Origin: Ureibacillus thermophilus
GTDB lineage: Bacteria > Bacillota > Bacilli > Bacillales_A > Planococcaceae
Reading direction: 5' to 3'
Length of the DNA stretch: 64,000 bases
Assembly (NCBI RefSeq): GCF_004331915.1
Contig: NZ_CP036528.1
Coordinates: 2,179,651-2,243,650 of the forward strand
Below, one piece after another: positions 46,419 through 57,902 of this stretch. The notes beneath the pieces are model-generated. The model was not told where the DNA came from, ran no database searches, and worked only from the letters and a program-made list of their open reading frames with translations. The position numbers and the translations under genes were made by a program. Numbering within the stretch: the first letter of the stretch is position 1; every line of letters begins with the position of its first letter.

Positions 46419-47165
46419 ATGGAATTTAGACCATGCATTGACTTACATGAAGGAAAAGTAAAGCAAATTGTCGGAAGCACATTGGGACAAGAAAACGTAG
46501 TGGAAAATTTTATTTCAGAAAAAGATGCTTCCTACTACGCGAAACTTTTTCAACAAGATGGCTTGAAGGGCGGGCATGTCATTATGCTGGGCCCTGGAAA
46601 CGAAGAGCAGGCAAAATTGGCATTATCGGTTTATCCAGACGGCCTTCAAATCGGGGGCGGCATCACTGCGGATAATGCGAAAAAATGGATTGATAGAGGT
46701 GCCAGTCATGTTATTGTGACTTCTTACATATTCCATGACGGAAAATTGGATATGGAACGATTGGAGAAACTTGTGGAAGCCATAGGAAAAGAGCATATTG
46801 TCCTTGATTTAAGCTGCCGAAAACGAGACGGGAAATGGTATGTGGTAACAGATAAATGGACGAAATTCAGCGATTTTGAAGTGAATCAAGAAAATATTTC
46901 CTTCCTAGAACGATATTGCGACGAGTTTTTAATCCATGCCGTTGATGTGGAAGGGAAAAAAAGCGGCATGCAGGAAGAGCTTGTGCAAGATTTGGCGAAA
47001 TGGACAAACATTCCGACTACTTATGCAGGCGGAGTTCGCTCCTTGGAAGATTTAGAACGATTTAAAGAATTATCCGGAGGGAAACTGCACGTTACCATTG
47101 GCAGCGCTTTAGATATTTTTGGAGGAAATTTATCTTATCGAGATGTCGTGGCATATTGCAAATAA
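46419..47165 (+). CDS. hisA: HisA isomerase of the eukaryotic (HIS6) type
   Basis: About 248-aa TIM barrel. It isomerises ProFAR to PRFAR in histidine synthesis. 'FRPCIDLHEGKVKQIVGST', 'GGHVIMLGPGNEEQAKLAL', 'GLQIGGGITADNAKKWIDRG', 'ASHVIVTSYIFHDGKLD' and 'HAVDVEGKKSGMQEELV' match the plant/fungal HIS6 branch rather than the usual bacterial HisA (MIIYPAIDLK...). It stands alone, with no other his genes in the window. The start is uncertain: ATG 46419 fits family starts, while GTG 46410 has GAAGGG 4 nt upstream. It is divergent from recD2 and convergent with the TPR gene, with repeat copy 4 in the gap. Confidence 0.85.
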   Translation: MEFRPCIDLHEGKVKQIVGSTLGQENVVENFISEKDASYYAKLFQQDGLKGGHVIMLGPGNEEQAKLALSVYPDGLQIGGGITADNAKKWIDRGASHVIVTSYIFHDGKLDMERLEKLVEAIGKEHIVLDLSCRKRDGKWYVVTDKWTKFSDFEVNQENISFLERYCDEFLIHAVDVEGKKSGMQEELVQDLAKWTNIPTTYAGGVRSLEDLERFKELSGGKLHVTIGSALDIFGGNLSYRDVVAYCK

Positions 47166-47176
47166 AGAATTTTAAA

Positions 47177-47450
47177 GAGGTTGGGACAAATCTAAAAAAA
47201 CATCATTTTCTCCAAGGAGAAAATGATGTTTTTTTGATATGTTATTAAAATTGATTTCCGTTCCGGGGACGCTTTCCGCGGGCCCGGCTCGAGCCTCCTC
47301 GGAGCTCATTGCTTCGCTCCTGCGGTGTCTCGAGACACGGGCTATTCCCGCAGGAGTCGCCCCGTCACTTCAATCAATTTTTAGTTATATCAAATATTTA
47401 TCAAAACCCTTTCAACTACCCCTTTAATTTTTTGTTTATGTCCCAGCCTC
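47177..47450 (+). repeat. GGCTGGGACA-type intergenic element, copy 4
   Basis: 274 bp. Ends are GAGGTTGGGACAAAT (47177) and TTTATGTCCCAGCCTC (47450). It contains the terminator-like hairpin (47194-47235), the ATTGATTTCCGTTCCGGGGA core and a GC-rich centre that differs from copy 2 (extra CTCGAGACACGGGCTATTCC). It lies between convergent hisA and the TPR gene. No coding capacity supported. Confidence 0.9.
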
Positions 47451-47468
47451 TTTTTATTGAATTCTTCA

Positions 47469-48146
47469 TTAATTGAAGGCATCATTATTTTTTACTCTCA
47501 TGTTTACCATGTCGTAAATATATCTTGCCTGGTCATGTTCCGGCTGGATGGTGAAAGCCTGCTTTAAATGATAAAGGGTTTTTTCTGTATCATCGGTCGA
47601 AAGGGCGTAAAGCACCCCTAAATTATAATGGGCATCTGCATTCTTTTCATCTTTTTCTAAAACAAATTCCAATTCTTTCTTTGCCAAATCAAACATTTCA
47701 AGCTTGCATAAAATAATGCCGTAGCTTAAACGGATTTGCAAATCATCAGGCGCTAGTTCAGCCGCCCGCTGCATGTATGGCAAAGCTAATTTCACTTGGT
47801 TTTCCTTTTCAAAGCATTTGCCTAGCATATAGTAGCTATCGGCTCCTTCAATGCCATACTCAATTGACTTTTGATACAGTTTGGCAGCCTCTAAAAAACG
47901 CTCGGCATTATAATACAAATTTGCAAGCCCATAATAAGCTGTTGCTGCTTTTTCATCAAGGGTAATGGCTTTTTGGAAAAATCGTTCTGCCCGCTCTACT
48001 TCATTCATTGCCGCAAGCACGTTGCCAAAGTTAATGTAGCCTATCGGATTATCAGGATTTTGTTCGATGGCTTCCGTAAAAGCTTTTACGGCATCTTCAT
48101 AGCGTTTTTCTTGCAGCGCTTTGATTCCTTCTTCATTATAATTCAT
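47469..48146 (-). CDS. Tetratricopeptide-repeat protein (YrrB-like)
   Basis: 225 aa, made of about six TPR units with the W/L-G-Y/A-A pattern: 'YEDAVKAFTEAIEQNPDNP', 'VERAERFFQKAITLDEKAA', 'FLEAAKLYQKSIEYGIEGA', 'QVKLALPYMQRAAELAPDD' and 'LAKKELEFVLEKDEKNADA'. It is a cytosolic protein-protein adaptor. In Bacillales it lies between mnmA and recD2 as here, and its partner is unknown. ATG 48146 has GAGAGGTGA 5 nt upstream; the GTG at 48155 lies in that Shine-Dalgarno sequence. Confidence 0.9.
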   Translation of the reverse strand: MNYNEEGIKALQEKRYEDAVKAFTEAIEQNPDNPIGYINFGNVLAAMNEVERAERFFQKAITLDEKAATAYYGLANLYYNAERFLEAAKLYQKSIEYGIEGADSYYMLGKCFEKENQVKLALPYMQRAAELAPDDLQIRLSYGIILCKLEMFDLAKKELEFVLEKDEKNADAHYNLGVLYALSTDDTEKTLYHLKQAFTIQPEHDQARYIYDMVNMRVKNNDAFN

Positions 48147-48163
48147 GCTTCTCACCTCTCATG

Positions 48164-48188
48164 AAAAAAGGCGACTCATTCAGCCGCC
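48164..48188 (-). terminator. Terminator of the iscS-mnmA unit
   Basis: The minus-strand stem GGCGGCT / AGTCGCC (one G-T) with a 5-nt loop is followed by TTTTTTC. It overlaps the last bases before the mnmA stop and precedes the TPR gene. Confidence 0.8.
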
Positions 48189-48190
48189 CA

Positions 48191-50472
<2,282 letters not shown>

Positions 50473-50489
50473 TCTGATAAACTCCTTTA

Positions 50490-50909
50490 TTAAATATAGA
50501 ACATATAACCGTCATATTCAGTTTCTTCATTGTAGTTTGCTAAATCTTCAATCGTTGTTGTATCAAGCACTTGCTTTACCGCATCACGAATCCGGATCCA
50601 AAGCTGTTGCTGAGGCGGCTCTTCATCTTCAATTCCCTCAACCGGCTGGATTGGACCTTCCAATACGCGGATTACATCGGCAGCGGAAATTTTGCTTGGT
50701 GGAATGGCAAGCAAATATCCGCCATATGCGCCGCGCACACTTTTAACTAACCCGGCGATGCGCAAAGGAGATACTAATTGTTCTAAGTATGCCTCAGAAA
50801 GATTTTTTTCTTCCGCAATTTTGCGCAATGGAAGTGGACCGTCCCCATAATGTTTTGCTAGTTCAATCATAATTGTTAATCCATATCTACCTTTTGTTGA
50901 TATTTTCAT
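50490..50909 (-). CDS. cymR: Rrf2 family regulator CymR
   Basis: 139 aa. The winged HTH 'MKISTKGRYGLTIMIELAKH' with 'LPLRKIAEEKNLSEAYLEQL' and the wing 'LVKSVRGAYGGYLLA' are clear. It contains no cysteine at all, so it cannot bind an Fe-S cluster as IscR does. This fits CymR, the cysteine-metabolism repressor that works with CysK in B. subtilis. The gene order cymR-iscS-mnmA is conserved. ATG 50909 has GAGGTG 6 nt upstream. Divergent from rarA. Confidence 0.93.
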   Translation of the reverse strand: MKISTKGRYGLTIMIELAKHYGDGPLPLRKIAEEKNLSEAYLEQLVSPLRIAGLVKSVRGAYGGYLLAIPPSKISAADVIRVLEGPIQPVEGIEDEEPPQQQLWIRIRDAVKQVLDTTTIEDLANYNEETEYDGYMFYI

Positions 50910-51037
50910 CTCATACACCTCAAATTTTTATTCCGATATTCTTAGTCAAGTATACCATAACACCTTTTATTCCACTTGGAAAAGGTCTATTATAATTTTG
51001 TATAAAAAGTTTTAATCAGTTCATCGGAGGAAATACT

Positions 51038-52327
51038 ATGCAAAACGAACCATTAGCCTTTCGAATGCGACCTAGGAATTTAAATGAAGTAATTGGACAA
51101 CAGCATATTATCGGAAAAAACACCGCATTGTATAAAATGGTGCAAAAAGGTTATGTACCATCGATGTTATTATACGGCGAACCGGGAACAGGGAAAACAT
51201 CCATTGCATATGCGATTGCAGGAAGCACAAATTTGCCTTTTTTTCCATTAAACGCAACAATTGCAGGAAAAAAGGATGTCGAACAAATTGTATCAGAAGC
51301 AAGGCTCACAGGAAAAGTCCTATTATTTTTAGATGAGATTCATCGATTTAATAAACTGCAACAAGATACATTATTACCCCATGTTGAAAACGGGTCAATT
51401 ATTTTAATCGGCGCGACGACAGAAAATCCTTTCCATGACGTCAATCCGGCCATACGTTCCCGCTGCGGAGAAATTTTTCAATTAAAACGGCTCACTCCTG
51501 AGGAAGTAGTAGAACTATTAAATAGAGCCATAGTGGATGAAGAGCGAGGATTAGGAAAATATGCAATTGAAATTTCCGATGAGCAGTTAAAAAACATTGC
51601 CATCGCATCCAATGGCGATGCTCGAAAAGCCTTGACTTTATTGGAATCAGTTTTTTATGCTTCGGAAGAAATCGATGGAAAAGTGAAAGTGGAAGACCGC
51701 ATTATTGAGCAGTTATCAAAACGGATTGGCGTTTATGGAGATAAAGGCGGCTCGCATTTTTACAATTTATTGTCAGCTCTGCAAAAATCCGTAAGAGGCA
51801 GCGATGTTAATGCCAGCTTATATTATTTGGCGCATCTTTTGGAAACAGGGGATTTGGTGGCCGTATGCAGAAGGCTGCTTGTAATGGCTTATGAAGACAT
51901 CGGGCTGGCAAATCCTCATGTGGGCGCTCACGTATATGCGGCTACAGAAGCGGCAAAAGCGCTCGGTTTGCCTGAAGCAAGAATTCCCCTTGCCAATGCA
52001 GTCATTGAAATGTGCTTGTCTGAAAAATCCAATTCGGCCTATAAAGCGTTAGATGCGGCCATTGAGGCAATCCATGAAGGAAAAACTGGCGACATCCCAA
52101 TGCATTTACGGGATGCCCATTATGCGGGGGCAAAAACTTTAGGCCACGTCGGTTATCAATATCCTCACGATTTTCCAATTGGCACTTTTGGCGGATGGGT
52201 GAATCAGCAATACTTGCCGGACAATCTCCAAGATGCGGAATTTTACCGTCCCGTGATAGCCGGTGAAGAAAAGCGGATGGCAACCATCTATGAAAAGTTG
52301 AAAACTCTGAAAAACAAAAATCCATAG
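51038..52327 (+). CDS. rarA: Replication-associated recombination protein RarA (MgsA)
   Basis: 429-aa AAA+ ATPase of the clamp-loader group. Walker A '[20 protein letters not shown]' near residue 44-63. Walker B '[20 protein letters not shown]'. Sensor 1 '[20 protein letters not shown]'. The C-terminal tetramerisation domain includes '[20 protein letters not shown]' and the end '[14 protein letters not shown]'. It works at stalled forks. AGGAGG-type site GGAGG lies 9 nt before the ATG. Own bidirectional terminator. Position beside cymR is conserved in Bacillales. Confidence 0.97.
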   Translation: MQNEPLAFRMRPRNLNEVIGQQHIIGKNTALYKMVQKGYVPSMLLYGEPGTGKTSIAYAIAGSTNLPFFPLNATIAGKKDVEQIVSEARLTGKVLLFLDEIHRFNKLQQDTLLPHVENGSIILIGATTENPFHDVNPAIRSRCGEIFQLKRLTPEEVVELLNRAIVDEERGLGKYAIEISDEQLKNIAIASNGDARKALTLLESVFYASEEIDGKVKVEDRIIEQLSKRIGVYGDKGGSHFYNLLSALQKSVRGSDVNASLYYLAHLLETGDLVAVCRRLLVMAYEDIGLANPHVGAHVYAATEAAKALGLPEARIPLANAVIEMCLSEKSNSAYKALDAAIEAIHEGKTGDIPMHLRDAHYAGAKTLGHVGYQYPHDFPIGTFGGWVNQQYLPDNLQDAEFYRPVIAGEEKRMATIYEKLKTLKNKNP

Positions 52328-52337
52328 TTTCCGAATG

Positions 52338-52394
52338 AAAAAGCCCCTATTTTTGTAAAATGTATTTCTACTTTTACTAAACAAGGGGCTTTTT
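52338..52394. terminator. Bidirectional terminator after rarA
   Basis: AAAAAGCCCCT (52338-52348) pairs with AGGGGCTTTTT (52384-52394). The loop is long but contains its own weak pairing. It serves rarA and the convergent 170-aa gene. Confidence 0.8.
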
Positions 52395-52453
52395 CTGTTA
52401 AAAACCATATTTTCTTGTCCAAAAGCATAAGCCATTCACTCAAAGGTTATTAG

Positions 52454-52966
52454 TCAATTAGAAATTTTTTGTAAACAGAATTCATGAAAATATTTGATGC
52501 AATCAAACAGACGATTATTTTTGGCTAAATAGGTTTTTTCAAATTGGGAATGGTCATCATATAAATGGCTGTAAGTTTGTCCGATTTCTTGTAAAAATTG
52601 ATAATTGCGCCCTTGCACATCCGGCAGGCAGCTTGCTGCATCGTACAAGGCATGTTTAATTTTTTCTTTTTGTTCTTCAGAAAGTTCTTTTTGAAGATTG
52701 ATATATGCAAAAATTTTAAAGTACATAATTCGGCTTACATTATCCATAAACAAAGACCAATACATTTCATTTTCCGGCAATTGTCTATTATTACTTTGAA
52801 TGTAATTTCTAAAGTAGGTATTTAACTCATTCAATAATTGCCCTAACTCTTCATAAGCAATATCCCATTTTTGAGATGTATCCACGTAATTAAATAAAAT
52901 CCTATCCAGTTCTTCCTGCAGCTGAAATAAATTCATTAAGTCATTCGTCACTTGGATTTTCGTCAT
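52454..52966 (-). CDS. Uncharacterised 170-aa helical protein
   Basis: I do not recognise this protein. It is predicted to be almost entirely alpha-helical and soluble, with no signal peptide or membrane segment. It has a heptad-like N-terminus ('LMNLFQLQEELDRILFNYVD') and a C-terminal Tyr/Phe/His-rich stretch ('NNRLFDCIKYFHEFCLQKI'). AAAGGGGG lies 7 nt before the ATG, so translation is likely. Monocistronic, between the rarA terminator and the tcdA gene on the same strand. Base composition is slightly more AT-rich than its neighbours and it is not part of the conserved block, so it may be a later insertion (inference). Confidence 0.7.
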   Translation of the reverse strand: MTKIQVTNDLMNLFQLQEELDRILFNYVDTSQKWDIAYEELGQLLNELNTYFRNYIQSNNRQLPENEMYWSLFMDNVSRIMYFKIFAYINLQKELSEEQKEKIKHALYDAASCLPDVQGRNYQFLQEIGQTYSHLYDDHSQFEKTYLAKNNRLFDCIKYFHEFCLQKISN

Positions 52967-53131
52967 AAAATACCCCCTTTGTGATCCTGGTTATTATCAA
53001 TAATAGCAATAAAGTTAATTTATTATTGGCGGAAATAATAAAACGTGAAAAAATTGTATTAAGTATGCTGATTTGTATTCATTATTGACAATTTTCGGAA
53101 TTTGGGGGTATTTGCATTTTTATATAGAATG

Positions 53132-53893
53132 TTAGTGCTTTACACGTTGAATAGGAATATCTTTTAACACTGAATTAATAACCCAGCTTGCACAAATGAG
53201 ACCACAAACAGATGGGCAATAAGCATTAGATGAAGGCGGCATTTTAGCTTTTCGAATCTCCGCATTAGGATTTCCTACTTCTTCCACCACATCCGGTCTT
53301 ACTACAATCGGCGACTCATCGGAAAAGACAACGGTAATGCCTTTTTTAATGCCCTCTTTTCGCAATTTTGTACGAATCACTTTAGCCATTGGACAAGTAT
53401 GGGTTTTGGAAATATCTGCAATGCGGAATCTTGTCGGATCCATTTTATTGGCAGCACCCATGCTGGATATAATAGGGATATTCCGTTTTAAACACTCTTT
53501 CATTAAATGAATTTTGTAGCTGATTGTGTCCGATGCATCAATCACATAATCAATATCGTATTCGAAAAATTTTTCATAGGTTTCTTCTGTGTAAAACATG
53601 TGCAAATGAATGACTTCACATTCCGGATTGATATCTTTAATCCGCTCTTTCATCACTTCTGCTTTAGGACGGCCGATAGTGGATAAATATGCCACTAACT
53701 GGCGATTAATATTCGTAATATCCACTACATCTTTATCTACTAAAATGATGCGTCCAATGCCGCTGCGCGCACAAGCCTCAGCCGCAAAGGAACCGACCCC
53801 GCCAATTCCCAAAATGGCTACTGTAGTATTTTTTAATTTTTCCAAACCTTCTTTACCTATAGCTAACTCATTTCTTGAAAATTGATGTAACAT
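53132..53893 (-). CDS. tcdA: tRNA threonylcarbamoyladenosine dehydratase (TcdA/YrvM)
   Basis: 253-aa E1-like ThiF family enzyme. It uses ATP to cyclise t6A37 to ct6A in ANN-decoding tRNAs. The Rossmann motif 'VAILGIGGVGSFAAEACARS' is near residue 27-46. 'VDKDVVDITNINRQLVA' is the nucleotide-binding stretch. 'DTISYKIHLMKECLKRNIPI' and a C-terminal Cys in 'SNAYCPSVCGLICASWVI' also fit. Usual bacterial length. AGAAAGGT abuts the ATG. It lies next to the 6S RNA gene, as in B. subtilis. Confidence 0.94.
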   Translation of the reverse strand: MLHQFSRNELAIGKEGLEKLKNTTVAILGIGGVGSFAAEACARSGIGRIILVDKDVVDITNINRQLVAYLSTIGRPKAEVMKERIKDINPECEVIHLHMFYTEETYEKFFEYDIDYVIDASDTISYKIHLMKECLKRNIPIISSMGAANKMDPTRFRIADISKTHTCPMAKVIRTKLRKEGIKKGITVVFSDESPIVVRPDVVEEVGNPNAEIRKAKMPPSSNAYCPSVCGLICASWVINSVLKDIPIQRVKH

Positions 53894-53989
53894 ACCTTTC
53901 TGCCTTTCATTCTAATTTTTCTCATCGGAATTATAACATAACTCGTTTTTTTAGGGTATACTCCAATCTTTAATCATTTCAATCAATAA

Positions 53990-54021
53990 TAAAAACTCCT
54001 CCAACGATCATGGAGGAGTCA
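53990..54021 (-). terminator. Terminator downstream of 6S RNA
   Basis: Perfect minus-strand stem GACTCCTCCA ... TGGAGGAGT followed by TTTTTATT. It ends the 6S RNA transcript and may leave a trailer that is processed. Confidence 0.9.
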
Positions 54022-54063
54022 TATTTCCGATACATTTTATTTCAAAAATCAGTCCCACATCTT

Positions 54064-54277
54064 ACGCGACGAATCCCGAAAGTGCCGTAGTGCGTAATTA
54101 ACATTGTTTTGAACCCGCAGCTCGGCAGGTGGGTGCCCTCACTGACTCTTTAAACGTCCCCTGTATTGGCGTTCAAATGGGGCATGTTTGCCAAGCCAGG
54201 ATTTGGGCTCCCTTTTTATAGGTGTTCGGTCAAAACTGTTAATGTAGCGCATTCGCGTACACTTCAGGATTCGTTTG
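54064..54277 (-). ncRNA. ssrS: 6S RNA (bsrA/ssrS type)
   Basis: A ~210-nt transcript on the minus strand that inhibits the sigma-A RNA polymerase holoenzyme. It folds as one long rod. The closing stem is CGAATCC-GAAGTG with CACTTTC-GGGATTCG (54260-54273 with 54070-54084). Above it lie an open central bubble and a GC-rich terminal arm (GGGAGCCC, TGCCCCATTTGAACG, CAGGGGACGTTTAAAG). Its location between tcdA (yrvM) and aspS is the same as 6S-1 in B. subtilis. No reading frame of note. It has its own promoter and terminator. I assign it by structure and synteny, not by alignment. Confidence 0.85.
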
Positions 54278-54282
54278 TCTTT

Positions 54283-54311
54283 ATAATATCATCCAATAAC
54301 CAATATTGCAA
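54283..54311 (-). promoter_or_regulatory. Promoter of 6S RNA
   Basis: TTGCAA (54311-54306), 17-nt spacer, TATTAT (54288-54283) on the minus strand. It starts transcription near 54276, a few bases before the closing stem. Confidence 0.75.
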
Positions 54312-54382
54312 TGAATAAGGAATGATTTGTAATATTCTTTTGATATTTTTATTTAATATTTGATTCATCATTTTTTAACAAA

Positions 54383-54415
54383 TGAAAAAGGATCAGGCAA
54401 CCCGCTCCTTTTCGA
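54383..54415 (-). terminator. Terminator of hisS-aspS
   Basis: The minus-strand stem AAAAGGA-GCGGG / CCTGA-TCCTTTT runs into T5, about 8 nt past the aspS stop. Confidence 0.6.
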
Positions 54416-54422
54416 TTCTTCA

Positions 54423-56189
54423 TTATTCTGGAAGATCCACTTTGATATGCAATTCTTTTAATTGTTTTGGTGTCACAGGGCTTGGCGCTTCCGTCAACAA
54501 GCAGCTTGCAGTCGCTGTTTTCGGGAAGGCAATTGTATCTCTTAAGTTGTTGCGGCCTGCTAAAATCATCACTAAACGGTCAAGACCCATCGCAATTCCG
54601 CCATGTGGTGGCACGCCGTATTCGAACGCTTCTAATAAGAAGCCGAATTGTTCATAAGCTTGTTCTTTCGTAAATCCTAAAAGATTAAACATTTTTTCTT
54701 GCAAGTCTCTTTCGTAAATCCGCAATGAACCTCCGCCCAGTTCATATCCGTTCAACACGATGTCATAAGCTTGGGCGCGGACTTTACCAGGATCTGTATC
54801 CATTAATTCGATATCTTCATCAAATGGACGAGTGAATGGATGGTGAGCCGCTGTATAGCGTTTTTCTTCTTCATCCCATTCAAGCAATGGCCAATCTGTC
54901 ACCCAAAGGAAGGCAAATTGAGATTCGTCGATTAAACCTAACTCTTTTCCAAGTTTGTTGCGCAATGCGCCAAGAGAAGCGGCAACGATGGAAGCTTCAT
55001 CTGCTCCGAACAATAATAAGTCGCCAGGTTCAGCACCAGTTGCATTTTTGATATCTTCTACAATTTGGCCTTCAAAGAATTTCGCGATAGGACCAGTAAA
55101 GCCTTCTTCCGTCACTTTAATCCAAGCTAATCCTTTGGCACCGTAAATGGCAACAAATTCAGTTAACGCATCAATATCTTTGCGGGTAAACTTGTCGTTT
55201 GCCCCTTTAACATTGATTGCTTTTACAACGCCGCCTTTTTCAACAGCACTTGTAAATACTTTAAAATTGCAGTCTTTGACAATGTCTGTTAAGTTGATTA
55301 ATTCCAAACCGAAACGAACATCTGGCTTATCGGAACCGAAACGATCCATTGCTTCTTGGTAAGTCATGCGTGGGAATGGCGTTTGCACTTCTATGCCTTT
55401 TACTTCTTTCATAACCGCAGCCAGCATGCGTTCTGTCATATCGATAATTTCGTCCATGGACATGAAAGATGTTTCAATATCCACTTGTGTAAATTCTGGT
55501 TGGCGGTCTGCACGCAAGTCTTCATCGCGGAAACAACGAGCGATTTGGAAATATTTTTCAAATCCAGCCACCATCAATAATTGTTTAAATAATTGCGGTG
55601 ATTGTGGAAGGGCATAAAACTCCCCTTCATGCACGCGAGATGGAACTAAATAGTCGCGTGCGCCTTCAGGAGTGGATTTTGTTAAGATTGGCGTTTCCAC
55701 TTCCAAGAATCCGTCATTTTGCAAGAAGTTGCGGATTGTACGAGTTACATCCGAACGCAATTTGAATGTGTTGTACATAACAGGACGTCTCAAATCTAAA
55801 TAGCGGTATTTTAAACGTACATCTTCGTTGATATCTACATAATCCTCAATAGCGAATGGAGGTGTTTTAGATGCGTTAATGATTTTAATGTCAGACGCTA
55901 CAACTTCGATGTTACCTGTTGCAATATTAGGGTTTACTTGGCTAGGGTCGCGAAGTACGACTTTCCCTTCAATTTCCACTACATATTCGTTTCTGATTTT
56001 ATCTGCAATTTCTCGGGCTTCAGGTGCTTCATCGCCAAATACAACTTGCACGATGCCAGTTCGGTCGCGAAGGTCAACGAAAATAAGGCTTCCTAAATCT
56101 CTTCGGCGTTGCACCCATCCTTTTAGCACCACTTGCTCGCCATGATGTTGTTCTCTTAACTCTCCGCAATAATGTGTTCTTTGAGCCAT
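54423..56189 (-). CDS. aspS: Aspartyl-tRNA synthetase
   Basis: 588 aa, bacterial-type class IIb enzyme. The N-terminal OB-fold anticodon domain (~1-105) contains '[20 protein letters not shown]'. The catalytic domain has motif 2 '[20 protein letters not shown]' and motif 3 '[20 protein letters not shown]'. The bacterial GAD insertion lies between (~290-420, '[20 protein letters not shown]'). It follows hisS by 26 nt and shares its T-box leader, as in B. subtilis. Whether it is discriminating or charges tRNA-Asn cannot be decided from the sequence alone. AGGAGG lies 7 nt before the ATG. Confidence 0.98.
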   Translation of the reverse strand: MAQRTHYCGELREQHHGEQVVLKGWVQRRRDLGSLIFVDLRDRTGIVQVVFGDEAPEAREIADKIRNEYVVEIEGKVVLRDPSQVNPNIATGNIEVVASDIKIINASKTPPFAIEDYVDINEDVRLKYRYLDLRRPVMYNTFKLRSDVTRTIRNFLQNDGFLEVETPILTKSTPEGARDYLVPSRVHEGEFYALPQSPQLFKQLLMVAGFEKYFQIARCFRDEDLRADRQPEFTQVDIETSFMSMDEIIDMTERMLAAVMKEVKGIEVQTPFPRMTYQEAMDRFGSDKPDVRFGLELINLTDIVKDCNFKVFTSAVEKGGVVKAINVKGANDKFTRKDIDALTEFVAIYGAKGLAWIKVTEEGFTGPIAKFFEGQIVEDIKNATGAEPGDLLLFGADEASIVAASLGALRNKLGKELGLIDESQFAFLWVTDWPLLEWDEEEKRYTAAHHPFTRPFDEDIELMDTDPGKVRAQAYDIVLNGYELGGGSLRIYERDLQEKMFNLLGFTKEQAYEQFGFLLEAFEYGVPPHGGIAMGLDRLVMILAGRNNLRDTIAFPKTATASCLLTEAPSPVTPKQLKELHIKVDLPE

Positions 56190-56215
56190 GTTAGTTCCTC
56201 CTAATTCTTTGCGTG

Positions 56216-57487
56216 TTAGTTTAAATGTTGTTTTAAGTAATTCACAATTTCATTAATTTGCACTTTTTCTTGATTGCCTGTTTCCATTTGTTTTACTACG
56301 ACAACGCCTTCTTCAAGCTCTTCTTCGCCAATGATGACAACAAATTTTGCTTGTAGGCGGTCCGCAGATTTGAGTTGGGCTTTCATTTTGCGCATCATAT
56401 AGTCCATATCCGCTGAAATGCCTTTTAAGCGGAAAGAGCTGACAAGTTCAACAGCTTTTTCTTTTGCCTCATCTCCAAGGGCGATGACATAAACATCAAG
56501 TCCATCATTGACTTCCAATTCCACACCCTCTGCTTCTAATGCAAGAAGTAATCGCTCGATAGATAAGGCAAAGCCGATGCCCGGAACGCTTGGACCCCCA
56601 ATTTCCTCCACAAGGCCATTGTAGCGACCGCCGCCGCAAAGGGTTGTAATAGCGCCAAAACCTTCAGATGTGCTCATAATTTCAAAAGCCGTATGGTTAT
56701 AATAATCCAATCCGCGCACAAGATTTGGATCGACTTCATATTCAATGCCTAAAGCTTCCAAATATTTTTTTACTTGGTCAAAATACTCTTTGGAAGCCGG
56801 CGTTAAATAATCCGTTAATTTTGGTGCTGTTTTCATGAGTGGATGCTCGCGGTCCACCTTACAGTCTAAAATGCGCAATGGATTTTTTTCCAAGCGATTT
56901 TTACAGTCATCGCAGAATTCATGAATATGCGGTTTGAAATGGTTGATTAGCGCTGTTCTGTGGGCATCTCTCGTTTCTTTATCGCCCAATGAGTTAATCA
57001 CTAATTTTAAATGTTTTAATCCCAATGTCTGATATACATCCATAGCAAATGCGATGATTTCCGCATCTATGGCAGGATCCGCGCTTCCGATGGCTTCAAC
57101 GCCAAATTGAACGAATTGGCGGTATCTACCTGCTTGTTGGCGCTCATAACGAAACATCGGACCCATATAAGAAAGCTTTACCGGCTGTTCAGGAGAACCG
57201 TACATTTTATGTTCCACATAGGCGCGAACCGTAGAAGCTGTTCCTTCTGGCCGCAATGTTAATGAACGGCCTCCCCGATCTTCAAAAGTATACATTTCCT
57301 TTTGAACAATATCTGTTGTATCCCCTACGCTACGTTGAAAAAGTTCCGTATGTTCGAAGATTGGTGTGCGTATTTCTTTATAACGATAAACGCGAGCCAA
57401 TTCCCGTAATGTATTTTCGATTTTTTGCCATTTCGGCGTTTGATCTGGCAAGATATCTTGCGTGCCTCTAGGTACTTTATAAGCCAT
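56216..57487 (-). CDS. hisS: Histidyl-tRNA synthetase
   Basis: 423 aa, standard length. Class II motifs: '[18 protein letters not shown]' at the start, motif 2 '[20 protein letters not shown]' (near residue 110), the His-specific '[15 protein letters not shown]', motif 3 '[16 protein letters not shown]', and a C-terminal anticodon-binding domain (~325-423). ATG 57487 is chosen (AAGGAG 8 nt upstream, family start MA-x-K-x-PRGT). The in-frame extension to 57607 runs into the T-box leader and is not coding. Transcribed with aspS under T-box control. Confidence 0.97.
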   Translation of the reverse strand: MAYKVPRGTQDILPDQTPKWQKIENTLRELARVYRYKEIRTPIFEHTELFQRSVGDTTDIVQKEMYTFEDRGGRSLTLRPEGTASTVRAYVEHKMYGSPEQPVKLSYMGPMFRYERQQAGRYRQFVQFGVEAIGSADPAIDAEIIAFAMDVYQTLGLKHLKLVINSLGDKETRDAHRTALINHFKPHIHEFCDDCKNRLEKNPLRILDCKVDREHPLMKTAPKLTDYLTPASKEYFDQVKKYLEALGIEYEVDPNLVRGLDYYNHTAFEIMSTSEGFGAITTLCGGGRYNGLVEEIGGPSVPGIGFALSIERLLLALEAEGVELEVNDGLDVYVIALGDEAKEKAVELVSSFRLKGISADMDYMMRKMKAQLKSADRLQAKFVVIIGEEELEEGVVVVKQMETGNQEKVQINEIVNYLKQHLN

Positions 57488-57521
57488 TTTGTATCTCCTT
57501 CCTGCAAACAAAATTTGGAAC

Positions 57522-57782
57522 AAAAAAATGCTCTCATCCCTCTCTTCAAGGGACGAAAGCATATGACTTCCGCGGTTCCACCCTAGTTGACGCAAAAAGG
57601 CGTCCACTCGTTACGGATAACGGCCGTTTCCGTTTTTCCCTACTCATTTTCAGGAAAAAGCCTCACAAGTGTTTTTCGCAAATCCCTCCGTAGGAAAGAT
57701 TTCAGCCAATGTCTTTCCCTCTCTGGACTTCAGGCAATTGCTACTCTCTTGGTCATGGGCTTTCGACAACATTTTTACATTA
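57522..57782 (-). promoter_or_regulatory. T-box riboswitch (histidine) upstream of hisS-aspS
   Basis: T-box core AGGGTGGAACCGCGG (57584-57570). The intrinsic terminator GCTTTCGTCCC ... GGGATGAGAGC then ATTTTTTTG (57560-57522) follows. Stem I lies upstream. The probable specifier is CAC at 57671-57669 within GCGAAAAACACTTG, in the same context as GCU in the alaS leader. Uncharged tRNA-His would allow read-through. Confidence 0.92.
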
Positions 57783-57788
57783 CTTTTA

Positions 57789-57817
57789 ATCTTAATTGTG
57801 GAACGAAAAGTTGTCAA
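57789..57817 (-). promoter_or_regulatory. Sigma-A promoter of hisS-aspS
   Basis: TTGACA (57817-57812), 17-nt spacer, TAAGAT (57794-57789) on the minus strand, directly ahead of the T-box leader. Confidence 0.8.
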
Positions 57818-57902
57818 CTATTTTCAAAAAAGTATAGATTTATGCCTTCACTCCATTTTACAATAAAAAGAGATTTCAACATTTTTTGTCATTGAAAGTT
57901 GG

